Shown: piece by piece, positions 55,176 through 64,000 of the stretch
Position numbering within the stretch: the stretch's first letter is position 1
Layout: the number at the start of each line of letters is the position of its first letter
Source: JARIHD01 sp963815935
GTDB lineage: Bacteria > Patescibacteriota > Saccharimonadia > Saccharimonadales > UBA4665
Reading direction: 5' to 3'
Assembly (NCBI GenBank): GCA_963815935.1
Contig: CAWFIL010000006.1
Location: forward strand, 105,505 to 169,504
DNA: 64,000 nt
Notes under the pieces: model-generated
Databases searched by the model: none
What the model saw: only the letters and a program-made list of their open reading frames with translations
What the model was told of the DNA's origin: nothing
Program-made: the position numbers and the translations under genes

Positions 55176-56720
55176 ATGGCAGCCGACGCCGGCAAGTCCC
55201 GCACCGTCGCCGACATCATGAGCGTGCCGGTGATCACGGCGACCGCCGACGAGAAGGTGGCCGAGGCCGCGGCCCGGATGCGCGAGCGGCGGGTGGGATC
55301 CGTCGTCGTGATCGACGACGCCCGGCCCGTCGGCATCCTCACTGAGCGGGACCTCGTGCGCATCGCGGCGGCGGGCATCGATACGGGCACCGCGACTGTG
55401 CGCGAGTGGATGACCGCCGAACCCGACGCCGTGGCTCCCGACGTGGAGGTGGCCGCGGCGTTCGCGAGCCTCTCCGAGCACGGCTACCGGCACATCCCGG
55501 TGATCGACGACAACGTGCTCGTGGGCATCGTCTCGATGCGCGACCTCATGCGCATCGCCCAGATCCAACCCGCGGAGCACCTCGCCCAGGACATCCCGCG
55601 CGGCCTCGAGGGCGTGGTGGTCGCGGAGACGACCATCGGCGATGTGCGCGGCCTCGAGGGCTTCTACCACTACCGCCAGTACGACGCGACCGAGCTCGCC
55701 AAGCAGCGCACGCTCGAAGACGTCTGGTACCTGCTCTTCGAAGGCGCGCTCCCGACGCTCGCGGCGCGCGACGGGTTCATCGAGATGGTTGCCCCGCTGC
55801 GCGTCGTCCCCGAGTCCGTCCGCGCCGCGCTCCCGGAGATCGCGCGCGTTGCGCCGTCGGCGCCGCCTCTCGACATGCTGCGCACCACCGTCTCGTTGCT
55901 CGGTGCGAGCCTCGGGTTCCAGCCGTCGCTCGACATCTCGGCCGACGAGCTGCGGCTCCAGGCCCTGCGCGTGTGCGCGGTCGTACCCACGTTGCTCACG
56001 AGCCTGCACCGCCTCCAGCACGACCTCGAACCGATCGCGCCCGACGCGTCGCTGCCGTACGCGGCGAACTACCTCTACATGCTCACGGGCGAGGTGCCAC
56101 CGCCCGAGCACGCGCGCGCCGTCGAGCAGTACCTGATCTCCACGATCGACCACGGGTTCAACGCGTCGACGTTCACCGCACGCGTGATCACCTCGACGGG
56201 CGCCGATCTCGCGGCCGCGGTCGTCGGCGGGATCGGCGCGCTCTCCGGCCCGCTCCACGGCGGGGCGCCAAGCCGGGCGCTCGACATGCTCGACCAGATC
56301 GGCACCATCGAGAACGCAGAGCCGTGGCTGCGACAGGCCGTGGAGCGCGGCGACCGGCTCATGGGCTTCGGTCACCGCGTGTACAAGACCGACGATCCCC
56401 GCAGCGTCATGCTGCGGGGCATCGCGGAGCAGCTCGGCGGCGAGAAGGTGGAGCTCGCAAAGCAGATCGAGCGCAAGGCCGTCGAGGTCCTCGCCGAGCT
56501 CAAGCCGGGTCGCAGCCTGTACACGAACGTTGAGTTCTACGCCGGGATCGTGATGGACCGGTGCGGGCTCCCGCGGGAGATGTTCACCCCGACGTTCGCG
56601 TCGAGCCGGGTGATCGGCTGGTGCGCGCACATCCTCGAGCAGGCCGCCGACAACCGGCTGATCCGCCCGAGCGCGCAGTACGTCGGCCCGCCGCCACCCC
56701 AGCCCGTCCCCGTCGCCTAA
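55176..56720 (+). CDS. Citrate synthase with N-terminal CBS pair
   Basis: 514 residues, intact. Residues 10-125 are two CBS domains: ADIMSVPVITATADEKVAEA, VIDDARPVGILTERDLVRI, AFASLSEHGYRHIPVIDDNVLVGIVSMRDLMRI. The rest is a citrate/2-methylcitrate synthase: GFYHYRQYDATELAKQRTLE, ALSGPLHGGAPSRALDM (first catalytic His), MGFGHRVYKTDDPRS (second His) and SLYTNVEFYAGIVM (acid). CBS pairs sense adenine nucleotides, so this enzyme is likely regulated by AMP/ATP directly. ATG at 55176 with GAGGAG upstream. Its stop overlaps the convergent gene by 4 bases. Confidence 0.92.
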   Translation: MAADAGKSRTVADIMSVPVITATADEKVAEAAARMRERRVGSVVVIDDARPVGILTERDLVRIAAAGIDTGTATVREWMTAEPDAVAPDVEVAAAFASLSEHGYRHIPVIDDNVLVGIVSMRDLMRIAQIQPAEHLAQDIPRGLEGVVVAETTIGDVRGLEGFYHYRQYDATELAKQRTLEDVWYLLFEGALPTLAARDGFIEMVAPLRVVPESVRAALPEIARVAPSAPPLDMLRTTVSLLGASLGFQPSLDISADELRLQALRVCAVVPTLLTSLHRLQHDLEPIAPDASLPYAANYLYMLTGEVPPPEHARAVEQYLISTIDHGFNASTFTARVITSTGADLAAAVVGGIGALSGPLHGGAPSRALDMLDQIGTIENAEPWLRQAVERGDRLMGFGHRVYKTDDPRSVMLRGIAEQLGGEKVELAKQIERKAVEVLAELKPGRSLYTNVEFYAGIVMDRCGLPREMFTPTFASSRVIGWCAHILEQAADNRLIRPSAQYVGPPPPQPVPVA

Positions 56721-57154
56721 AAGAGATCCGGCGTTTCGGGCGGGGCCGGCTCGGGGTTCGCGGTCTGGAGCACCCACATCGGCAGGGTGCGCCGGTGCTC
56801 GCCGGCCACGTACATCCGCACCTCCACGGCGCCGAAGCGCTCGAGCGGGACGTTGCGGAGATCGAACGTGATCGGCAGGTTCAGGTTCTCGTTGACCATG
56901 AGCTGCGTGTCGCCGAGCTGGATCGAACCCGCGATCTCGGCAAGCTCGCCGCCGTCTTCGTCGACGACGACCACGCGAACCTCGTGCGACTCCTCGGCCT
57001 CGATGCGGTCGAGCTCGAGCACGATCGCGAGGTACACACCCAGCGGGGCGGGCAGGTCATCGCGGTAGCAGCGCGTCACACCGCCCGAAGCGACGAACAG
57101 CAAGCCCTCACGAACCTGGGCGAAGTCGGCCAACAGCGCAGTTGTGACGTCCAT
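56717..57154 (-). CDS. DUF6941-like protein
   Basis: 145 residues, intact. ALLADFAQVREGLLFVASGGVTRCYRDDLPAPLGVYLAIVLELD matches a family of small beta-sandwich proteins of unknown function in Actinobacteria; then VRVVVVDEDGGELAEIAGSIQL, QLMVNENLNLPITFDLRNVPLERFG. No signal peptide. Overlaps the citrate synthase stop. Confidence 0.7.
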   Translation of the reverse strand: MDVTTALLADFAQVREGLLFVASGGVTRCYRDDLPAPLGVYLAIVLELDRIEAEESHEVRVVVVDEDGGELAEIAGSIQLGDTQLMVNENLNLPITFDLRNVPLERFGAVEVRMYVAGEHRRTLPMWVLQTANPEPAPPETPDLF

Positions 57155-57211
57155 CGCGGGGATCGTACCGGGCGCCTGTGCCGAGTCAGGAAGACTGCGT
57201 CGCGGGTGCGA

Positions 57212-57451
57212 TCAGGGTCCGCAGCAGCGGTTGGACTCGAGGTCCTGCCGCCTGCGGTACTCGTGCTCGAGCACCTTCCAGTGGTCGACGACGGCCTCGA
57301 GCGCGCGGACCCGCTTGTCGGCCCGCTCGAACCGGACGCGCGCCACCGTGAGCTGATGCTCGGCAGACGAGATGTTCCGCGCGATGAGCGCTTCCACGCT
57401 CACCGAATCGGCGTCGGCGCGCGAGAGGGCAGAGAGGTCGATGTCGTGCAT
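57212..57451 (-). CDS. Small helical protein, 79 residues
   Basis: A single amphipathic helix rich in charged residues (RNISSAEHQLTVARVRFERADKRVRALEAVVDHWKVLEHEYRRR), likely a coiled-coil, ending with a CC pair. ATG at 57451 chosen because AGGAG lies 5 nt upstream; the frame continues upstream without support. Not recognised. Confidence 0.55.
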   Translation of the reverse strand: MHDIDLSALSRADADSVSVEALIARNISSAEHQLTVARVRFERADKRVRALEAVVDHWKVLEHEYRRRQDLESNRCCGP

Positions 57452-57591
57452 TGCAGCTCCTGGGTTCCAGCCCGGCCTGCGCGCGGGGGGTGCGCGGCCA
57501 CGGGACACCCGTAACAACGTCGACCTACGAGAGTCGGTTCCCGTTCGCGACAACGATCCGCGTGACCTGCATCACACCTTCACCGACCAGT

Positions 57592-57642
57592 CGTTCATTG
57601 TCCGTTGCGCCACGGATCCGGTGGCAGAAGGGACAACGGACG
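57592..57642. repeat. Palindromic 51-bp element, copy 2
   Basis: CGTTCATTGTCC ... GGACAACGGACG with an inner GCCAC/GTGGC stem; same layout and length as copy 1 at 36341-36391. Lies in a 466-bp stretch without protein genes. Confidence 0.8.
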
Positions 57643-57668
57643 GCAAGCTGAGGTGCCGCGTTGGGTAG

Positions 57669-57722
57669 TGCCCGGAAGAGGATTCGAACCTCTACGCCCC
57701 CGAAGGAGCCGGCGGGTTTAAG
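57669..57722 (-). tRNA. 3' part of a class II tRNA, probably Leu(UAA), 5' half missing
   Basis: Read on the minus strand: anticodon loop CTTAAAC (anticodon TAA at 57720-57718), a long variable arm GGCTCC-TTCG-GGGGC, a perfect T arm AGAGG-TTCGAAT-CCTCT and acceptor 3' strand TCCGGGC plus A. The matching 5' acceptor GCCCGGA and a D arm are not found within 150 bases, and the anticodon stem pairs only 3 of 5. Either a tRNA 3' remnant such as an integration scar, or a tRNA scrambled by sequence errors. Confidence 0.35.
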
Positions 57723-57918
57723 CCGAAGCTTGGCGCGTCCGACGCGCGCGTTCGAATCCACCGCGATCGCCTGACCAGGGACAACGCTTCGCGACTTATC
57801 CACTGCGCCCGCGTTGCACCTGAATACACGAGTTTGTTAGCAAGGCGTTAGCAAGGAGCGGCACGGAACACGGCTTTCCGCACCGCACCGCGCCGCACCT
57901 CACGCACGTCGTCGAGCA
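57723..57918. other. Non-coding stretch with hairpins
   Basis: Contains GCGCGTC-C-GACGCGC (near 57733-57748) and AAGC-TTCG-GCTT-like pairing beside the tRNA fragment. No gene supported; composition is like the flanks. Confidence 0.4.
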
Positions 57919-58714
57919 TCAGACGTCTGGTGTGTCGTCGATCGTGAGGCCGAGGCTCCGCATCTCTCGCACCGACTTGCCCTGAAGCTTCCGACCGAGC
58001 AGCGGTCGCCCGTCGTCGTGGATGTAGACGCCCGCGGGTTCCTTCGCCAGGGGCTCCTCCCACCCGCGGTACAGGGCAGTCACCCGGAGGACGTAGCCGA
58101 CGACAAACGCGATGCCGGCGCACACCCACGTGTTGAGCCCCGCGGTAGCGCAGAGCACCCAGACGAGTCCGGTGAGCAGTGCGATGCCGACGAACCATTC
58201 GCCGCGCACGAAGTGCTTCGGCGGCACTCCGCTGGAGACATCGACGTACCAACGCCCTGCAGTGGGGCCGACCACCGCGAGCAGCAGCACGCCGAGAACG
58301 GGGAGACCGACAGTCGACGCCCTTCTGTGCGCCGACGATGGCGTACAGCGGTAGAGAGAACGACGTCATGAACTGGAAGAGTCCCTCACGAAAGAGCTGG
58401 CCCTTTGCGAAAGCCAGGCGGTAGCCGATGACCCCGGCGATCAGGGTCACGGTGAGGTAGGCCGGGTTGGTCAGTGCTGAGGGAATCTGGTTCACGAGCA
58501 CATCCCGCGTCATCCCACCGCCGAGGCCCATCAGCAGTGCCATGAGCATCACGCCGACGACCGTGTAGTTCTTGAAGTGGTCTGGACGTCGGACGAGGAG
58601 CGCGCCGTTGAGCGCGTTCGTGCCGGCCGCGATCAAGTCGAGCGTCGTAAAGCTTCCGGCCCACTTCCAACCGCTGCCCCAGTGGACGGTGGTGGCGAGG
58701 ACCGCATCGATCAC
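57919..58714 (-). CDS. TRIC-type cation channel / UPF0126 protein (frameshifted)
   Basis: About 260 residues. FTTLDLIAAGTNALNGALLVRRPDHFKNYTVVGVMLMALLMGLGGGMTRDVLVNQIPSAL is the first GGG-containing three-helix repeat, then LTVTLIAGVIGYRLAFAKG, FSLPLYAIVGAQKG and, after a shift near 58,315, VLLLAVVGPTAGRWYVDVSSGVPPKHFVRGEWFVGIALL, the second repeat. Bacterial TRIC/YadS-like channels pass K+ or amino acids. GTG at 58714 overlaps the upstream stop (GTGA). Confidence 0.82.
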
Positions 58715-59109
58715 GCTGATTCGAGGCGTCGACCGCGTCCACCGTCGCGCGGCCAACCCGTAGATGACGAGGATGTCGATCACGATCATCGTGAAGGACC
58801 AGAACGGGTAGTGCCCGAGGTAGGCGAACTGGAACATCAGGTTGATGCTCGCCACGATGATGCCGACGATACGCGCCCATGTGGCACCGAGAGACCCATG
58901 CCGGCGAGCACGATGATGACGCCGATGATGAGCGCGATCCAGCCCCAGGTCTTGACGTTGTTGGTGATTGGTAGCACGCCACCGGTGTTGCGTTCGATGT
59001 AGTTCGACTGCGTGATTGCGACGAGGCCGTCGAACACGTTCAGGAACCCGACGATCATGAGCATGATCCCCGCGAATCCCTTCCAGCCGTACCCTTCGTC
59101 TCCTTGCAT
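58711..59109 (-). CDS. DUF7144-like membrane protein (frameshifted)
   Basis: About 132 residues with four helices: GFAGIMLMIVGFLNVFDGLVA, TWGWIALIIGVIIVLAGMGL, IVGIIVASINLMFQFAYL, FTMIVIDILVIYGLAAR. This helical layout with LPITNNVKTWGW is the actinobacterial DUF7144 family. Shift near 58,885 and one near the end. Coupled by overlap with the TRIC gene. Confidence 0.75.
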
Positions 59110-59148
59110 GTGGGCTCCTTCTCGGGTGTTGGTGCTTGTTCGTGGACC

Positions 59149-59323
59149 TCAGGAGCATCGAGCTGCGAGGATGCGATAGGACGGCGTCGCGACGGTCCTC
59201 GCGGCGACCTGACGGCGTTCGACACCGTGGGCGACGACCGCTGCAGTGCCGACGACTGCGGCGTCGCGCCACCGGCCGGCCGATGACGCCGGGCCGGCCC
59301 ACTCGTCCAGGTCGGAACGGCAT
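59149..59323 (-). CDS. Small protein MPFRPGR-type (frameshifted)
   Basis: About 57 residues: MPFRPGRVGRPGVIG then, after a shift near 59,275, DAAVVGTAAVVAHGVERRQ. Such short basic-then-hydrophobic proteins accompany DUF6325 genes in Actinobacteria. ATG at 59323 with AAGGAG upstream, overlapping the DUF6325 3' end region. Function unknown. Confidence 0.5.
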
Positions 59324-59324
59324 G

Positions 59325-59769
59325 TCAGTCTCCTTGTCCGTCCGCCGCGACTGCGGCGAGAGTGCCTGCGTCGGGATCCGACCAGTGGCGACGAGTTGCG
59401 CACCGCATTCCTTTGCCGCGAATGCAAACGGCGCCGCCCAGGTGTTCTCCCAGATCAGTGCCATCCCGACACACCCGGATCGAGTGCATCCGCGAGGTGC
59501 TCGAGGTCTTCGGCTGCGAGCACCTCTGCCAGGCGGCCCTCCAGAATTCCGAGGTCGCCGAGATCCCCGAGGTCCTCGAACTCGGTGACCTCGAGCCTCC
59601 CGTCCTCGTCCTTCGCGAGCACGACGAGGTCGAGCAGCCGAATCAGCTCGGAGTCGACGAGCTGGGACAGCTCGAGTGCCAGCGACGCGTCGAGCTCTGA
59701 TCGGCCGTTGGGAAACTCGACCACGACGTAATCAATCGGACCGAGCACATCGTCCTGGACGTCGACCAC
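59325..59769 (-). CDS. DUF6325-like protein (frameshifted)
   Basis: About 147 residues. VLGPIDYVVVEFPNGRSELDASLALELSQLVDSELIRLLDLVVLAKDEDG and, after a shift near 59,460, IWENTWAAPFAFAAKECGAQLVATGRIPTQAL match the family, a small cytosolic alpha/beta protein linked to stress clusters. GTG at 59769 with GGAGGTG 7 nt upstream. Ends in TGA at 59325-59327, two bases from the next ATG. Confidence 0.75.
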
Positions 59770-59870
59770 GAAACCGCACCTCCTCGATCGCCGCGCGGCA
59801 AATGCGTCCGTCTCACAATGACGAGACCCGCTCGCGCGGTCATCGTCCGGATCGGGCGATACGCCGACCC

Positions 59871-62093
59871 TCAGAGATCGACGAGCAACCCGACGAACGC
59901 GGGCGCGCTCCACCGCCGCACTGCGTGTCGACACGCCGAGCTTCCGGTAGATCGAGATCGCCTGGGTCTTGACTGTGTTTCGGCTCACGAACAGCACTTC
60001 CACGATCTCCGCGATCGACCGATGCGATGGCAGCTCCACGAGCACCCGCAGCTCCGCCGGCGTGAGCTCCTGGACCTCGGACCGGGGCGGACTCCCCTTC
60101 CGCCGCGCCAGGCGCTCGTCGAGGTCGTCCGCCCAGGTCAGCTAGGCGCGCAACATCGGGTTCGATCGGGAAGAGCGAACATGCCCGGCTTGAGCTGTTC
60201 GGCGGCGTCGTCATTGGAGCCGATGCGGTATGCCGACTCGCTGAGGACGAGCCGCACGAAGATCTGTCCACGCGCGTTCCAGTCACCGCGGTGTTCCAGG
60301 AACAGCACCGACTCGTCGAAGTACTCACGGGTCTCATCGACCGCACGCCGAGTCGCGGACCCGAACGCCTGTGCGGTTGAGATCACCGCCATCATCGGCG
60401 AATCGCCGAGATTCGCGACTCGTGCGCTCTCCACCGCGTCCTCGACCAATCCGCAACCAACTTCGGTCTCACCGGTGAGAGAGCTCGAGGATCGCCCAGT
60501 GCGCGGCCGCGAGGCAGTGGAGGACGGGGAACTCGCCGACGTCGTCGCAGAGAACCCGGAACACGGTGATCGGATCGTCGAGTCGGTCCATGGCGAGATC
60601 GGAGAGCACGCCGACCAGGCGAGCGAGGGCCCACCACCGGCGAGCCCGTCGGGCCCAGCTCGAGAATGATCTCGGCCGGTCTGCGGACACTTCCTCGCCA
60701 CCGTCGCCCGTGATCAGGCGGACCACGGACCTCCCGATTGCGGCAGATGTGCCGTCGGTGAGGAGCCGGTCGGCATCGACAGCGTCCACAACCTGCATCC
60801 ATCGTGTGACATAGCCGCGCGACCGGCCATGCCGGCGACTGCCGCCGACACGAGTGCGAGCTCGGGCGTCTCCAGGATCTCGGCGACCGTGAACGCGTCG
60901 AGCCAGCGCTCGAGCGTCGCCATACGGCCCTCGTCGACCAAGGCGAACAGCTCCGAGTAGATGGTCCGCGACTGCGGTGTCTACGTTCCTGCGCCGCGAG
61001 CGCCTGCATCACTGCTTCGTCGACCATTCCGTGATCCCGCAGCCACGGGATGGCACGGCGACGGAGCACACGTTCACACGCTGCGTCTTCGGTGCGGAGC
61101 TCGGCGAGCAGAAGGTCACGAAAGAGGGGGTGATATCGGAACCAGGTGCCCTGATCGTCGAGTCCAACCACGAACAGGTTCCCGCCGGCGACGAGCCGTT
61201 CAAGTACCGCGGCGCTCCCGTCACGGTCGAGCACGTCGTCGCAGAGGCCGGAGTGGACACGGGTCAGCACGGACGTTCCCAGCAGGAAGTCACGATCGTC
61301 CGGCACGAGCCGATCGAGCAGCTCCTCGTGAAGATACGCGGCGATGTGATCCGTCGTGGCGAGCCCACTTCTGAGGTTCTCGAGGTCAGTGCCCACTTCG
61401 ATCGAGAGCGCCGCCAACCCGATCGCAGCGGGCCGCCCGTCACATCGCTGGATGATCGAGGCCTCGACACTCGTATCGAGCTCCGGCAGGGTTGGTCGGA
61501 GCACCCGCGGCACTCCTCGTCGGTGAACGCGAGATCAGTGACGGACAGCTCGATGAGTTTCTCCCGAGAGCTGCCGCCGAGCGAGCCGGAAGGGCGGGCG
61601 CTCCCGCGAGACGAGGCATGCGACGCTGCCCTCGGGGATGGACTGCAGCAATCGCTCGAGCAACAGCAGCGAAAGCGTCGACGTAATGGAATGCGTGTCG
61701 TCGAGCACCAGCAGGAAGGGGTTCGGCGCGTCCACGAGATCGGCTGCGATCGAGACGGAACCTCGTTCCGGATCGACCCGCTGACCCTGCTCGAGGAGCG
61801 CCAGCGTCTGCTCCATGGGCACGACACCCACGAGCGCGGCGACGACATGACGGAACAACACGACTGAGTCGTCGTCGGCGACGTCTGCGCTGAGCCATGC
61901 GAAGGGCCGAGCGTCCATCTCCGCCCACTGCCGTGCGAGCGTGGTCTTGCCGAAACCGGCCGGGGCGCACACCACCGCGAGGCGAACCTCCACGTCCGCG
62001 AGCCGGCGGACGAGGAACTCCCGACTGATGGCCGTGTCGGGACCCCCGCGGCGGACTCGGCCTCGGTTCGAACACCTCGAGACCCGTCACCAT
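59871..62093 (-). CDS. LuxR-family regulator with MalT-like STAND ATPase (frameshifted)
   Basis: About 740 residues. N-terminal MVTGLEVFEPRPSPPRG, Walker A VCAPAGFGKTTLARQWAE, LLVLDDTHSI (Walker B), VPDDRDFLLGTSVL and WFRYHPLFRDLLLAEL as in MalT/AcoK; a TPR-like middle; C-terminal LuxR helix-turn-helix SIAEIVEVLFVSRNTVKTQAISIYRKLGVSTRSAAV. Effector-gated activator. Shifts near 61,850-61,500, 60,990, 60,800, 60,690, 60,480, 60,130 and 59,890. It is transcribed toward the DUF6325/DUF7144/TRIC genes and may activate them. Confidence 0.82.
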
Positions 62094-62193
62094 CCCGTTC
62101 CTTGTCTGATTCGGCAGCCGTCGATGCGAAAGTTGACGTTTCCCCAAATACGGCCGCGAATGCTACGGCAAACCGCGCTGAGCTGACCCCACG

Positions 62194-64000
62194 CTACACG
62201 TACCCCTGTGCCCGCAGGTACCGCAGCGTGAAGAAGCCGAAGATGGGCGGATACGCGAAGGTGATCGCCCGGAACACGATGACCGTGGCGAGCGCAGCAG
62301 TGGGTGGGATGCCGAAGTACGTCAGACCGCCGGTGACCCGCGGCTTCTTGGACCCCGATGCCGCCGGGTACCGGCGCGACGTTGCCGACCATGCCCGCGC
62401 CCACCTGCACCACCACGAGCTGCGCGAAGTCGAGGTGCTGGTGGAACGCAAGGAGGCAGAGGCCGAGCAGGGCGGGGTAGATGAGGTTGCCGGCGGTGTC
62501 GCCGCCGAAGAGCTGCATCGCCTTGCCGCGGATTGCGGACCACGGTCCAGATGTCCGTCAACGCACGCCGAACCGCGGGTTCAACCTTGCCGCGCACTTT
62601 GGGTACGAACAGCACGATGCCGATCAGTGCAGCGACGACCACGATCGCGATGAGCGTCGTGCTCCCCGAGGCATCGCTGCTGCTGCTCGTGTCGACCGTC
62701 GTCGCCGTGATCGCCGCGGCGATCAAGAAGAGCGCCATCTGGATTGCACCGCCCACACCTGTGCTCAGCACCATGGCGCTGCCGCCGGAGGCCACGGGCA
62801 CACCCTCCTTGTGCAGGTAGTCGAGCTGCAGCGCGGTGCCGCCGATCCCGTTCGGGGTGATGAGATTCAGGAACAAGCACGCAAGCTGGGTCAGGGTCGT
62901 CGGCACGAACGGAAGGTCGGCGTTGACGCAGCCCATGAGTGCCGTGGCCCAGGCCATCGGCACGAGCGGGTAGAGCGCGAAGGCCAGAACGGCGTACCCC
63001 CACGTGGCGTTCTCGAACTCGCTCTGGACCGATGCCCAGTCGACGCCCTCCAAGCTCGGGATCGCGATGCACAGCGCCACGATCACACCGATGAGGATCC
63101 CGATGTTCGCCCAGTCGAGGCGACGGATCTTCAGCGTCTGGACATCGTCGACACCCGCCACGGTCGCGAGGTCCGTGCGGAGTGCCTTGAGCACCTTGCC
63201 CAGGTGCTTCGCACCTCTGCCCACCTCGTGCCGGGAGCGCGGCCGGCTGGACGAGCGGGATGATCTCGGCCAGCCGCTCCTTGCCGAGCGCCCGCGTCGC
63301 TGCCACGACCCGCGCGCTCGTTCCCCGCCTGCCGCGCGGTCTGCACGATCACCGCGGCAGCGTCGCGGTTCGCGTAGTAGTCGCTGGCACTGACCTGCGC
63401 CACGCTGAAGTCGTCGAACGCGACGTCACCATCCGGAGTGAGCAGCACAGCGCGTCTGGTCCAGGTTGCCGTGGCTGATGCCCACCGCGTGCAGAGCGGC
63501 GGCCCCGCGCCATCGCAGCGTCCAGGACGGCGTCGGTGATCTCGCCGGGCGCCAGCACCGCGAAGGCGCGTCCGGGCGGACGCACCGTCACCAGCAGTGC
63601 GGCGTCGGGACCACCGACACCTGTCTTCACGAGCTTCCGGGACGTGGATGCCGACGCGCTGGCCCAACAGGAGCACGTAGGCCACCTGCTCGACCTCCTG
63701 CAGCCGACTCCCGAACACGCTGAGCCCCGGTTCCTTGTACATCAAGCGCCGCCAGACCTTGGCCGCGACCCGTGCGTCGCGTTGGTCGCCGCCGTCACGT
63801 CGACGCGCACGTGGTCTCCCGAGGCGAGCTCAGCATCGACGACCGATGCTCGGAGGGCTCTCGTTCGCCCGTGCCCTGCAATGACGCGACGTCGAAGCCG
63901 AGGTCGGTGAGCGCGGCCGCGGACCTCGGCGAGCGTCGGCCGCCCAGCCGGTGAACCCAAGACGAACGCGCATGAGCAGACCACCACGGTGGCGAGCAAC
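62194..64000 (-). CDS. YbhN/UPF0104-type membrane protein with kinase-like N-terminal part (partial, frameshifted)
   Basis: Enters from beyond the right edge. The visible N-terminal portion has VLLLGQRVGIHVPEAR, ISHGNLDPDALLLTPDGDVAFDDFSVAQVSAS (a protein-kinase-like HGxLxPxNxL and DF loop) and then eight or so helices (IGILIGVIVALCIAIPSLE, LAFALYPLVPMAWATALMG, LACLFLNLITPNGIGGTALQLDYL, ALLGLCLLAFHQHLDFAQLVV, VAPVPGGIGVQEAA). This is the lysylphosphatidylglycerol-synthase-like/flippase membrane domain; actinobacterial versions have an upstream kinase-like domain. Shifts near 63,300, 63,460, 63,500, 63,755, 63,800 and 62,370. Likely lipid transport or cell-envelope role. Confidence 0.78.

Noticed and set aside
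57730..57775. A plus-strand tRNA using the second TTCGAAT
   Set aside because: The stem around it does not pair and no acceptor partner is present; TTCGAA is palindromic so it appears on both strands.

Overview
The window looks like two unrelated genomes joined end to end. Bases 1 to about 13,940 have moderate GC (close to half), short tightly packed intact genes, and many genes that begin directly after a TATACT/TACTAT/TATAAT box with no Shine-Dalgarno site. Gene content (Maf, a short 6-phosphogluconate dehydrogenase plus 6-phosphogluconolactonase, a large single-anchor surface protein, many orphan genes) suggests a Patescibacteria/Saccharibacteria-like organism; this is inference. From about 13,950 to the end the DNA is very GC-rich and encodes a typical actinobacterial repertoire, most like Acidimicrobiia: F420-type LLM oxidoreductase, mycothiol-enzyme-like DinB/SCP2 protein, acyl-CoA dehydrogenases, DrrAB-type ABC pairs, ECF sigma factor, DUF6325 and DUF7144 proteins. 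The switch falls inside an ABC exporter gene that is cut off in mid-protein, so an assembly chimera is the simplest explanation.

Left part (1-13,914). maf; a PEBP-family gene; a small P-loop kinase; a pgl-gnd operon for the oxidative pentose phosphate pathway; a large surface protein followed by a 13-bp hairpin; two unknown proteins; then the most interesting locus, 7,961-11,911: an MvdC/MvdD-type ATP-grasp peptide ligase, a 75-residue acidic peptide with a microviridin-leader-like motif, a double methyltransferase, and a divergent TrmB-type regulator. I read this as a candidate graspetide (omega-ester/omega-amide RiPP) cluster. It is followed by a promoter-plus-terminator unit that could make a ~50-nt RNA, a NYN nuclease, and a three-domain THEP1 NTPase-SWIM zinc finger-Nudix fusion.

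Right part (13,950-64,000). Two tandem ABC exporter subunits, an FtsH-like protease, an MBL hydrolase / flavin reductase / RmlC-like run, DrrAB module 1, hydrolase, SDR, CDF transporter, MaoC and acyl-CoA dehydrogenase genes, DrrAB module 2 with a divergent MarR regulator and another ABC exporter, an SGNH hydrolase, a second acyl-CoA dehydrogenase, a sarcosine-oxidase-like flavoprotein, an IS481-type element against the 3' end of a CoA-lyase gene, a Rieske protein, NlpC/P60 peptidase, SelD, an esterase-thioredoxin fusion, an F420 LLM enzyme, an ECF sigma factor with its partner, an overlapping HAD / histidine phosphatase / enoyl-CoA hydratase run followed by a CBS-citrate synthase fusion, and finally a TRIC-like channel / DUF7144 / DUF6325 / LuxR-MalT regulator group and a YbhN-type membrane protein that leaves the window.

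Caution: nearly every gene between 14 and 52 kb and between 57.8 and 64 kb has one or more single-base frameshifts, although the protein homology continues across them. They look like sequencing errors, many at or next to GATC, not real gene decay. Coordinates given for those genes span all frames that carry the protein. The left part and about 53-57 kb are almost free of shifts.
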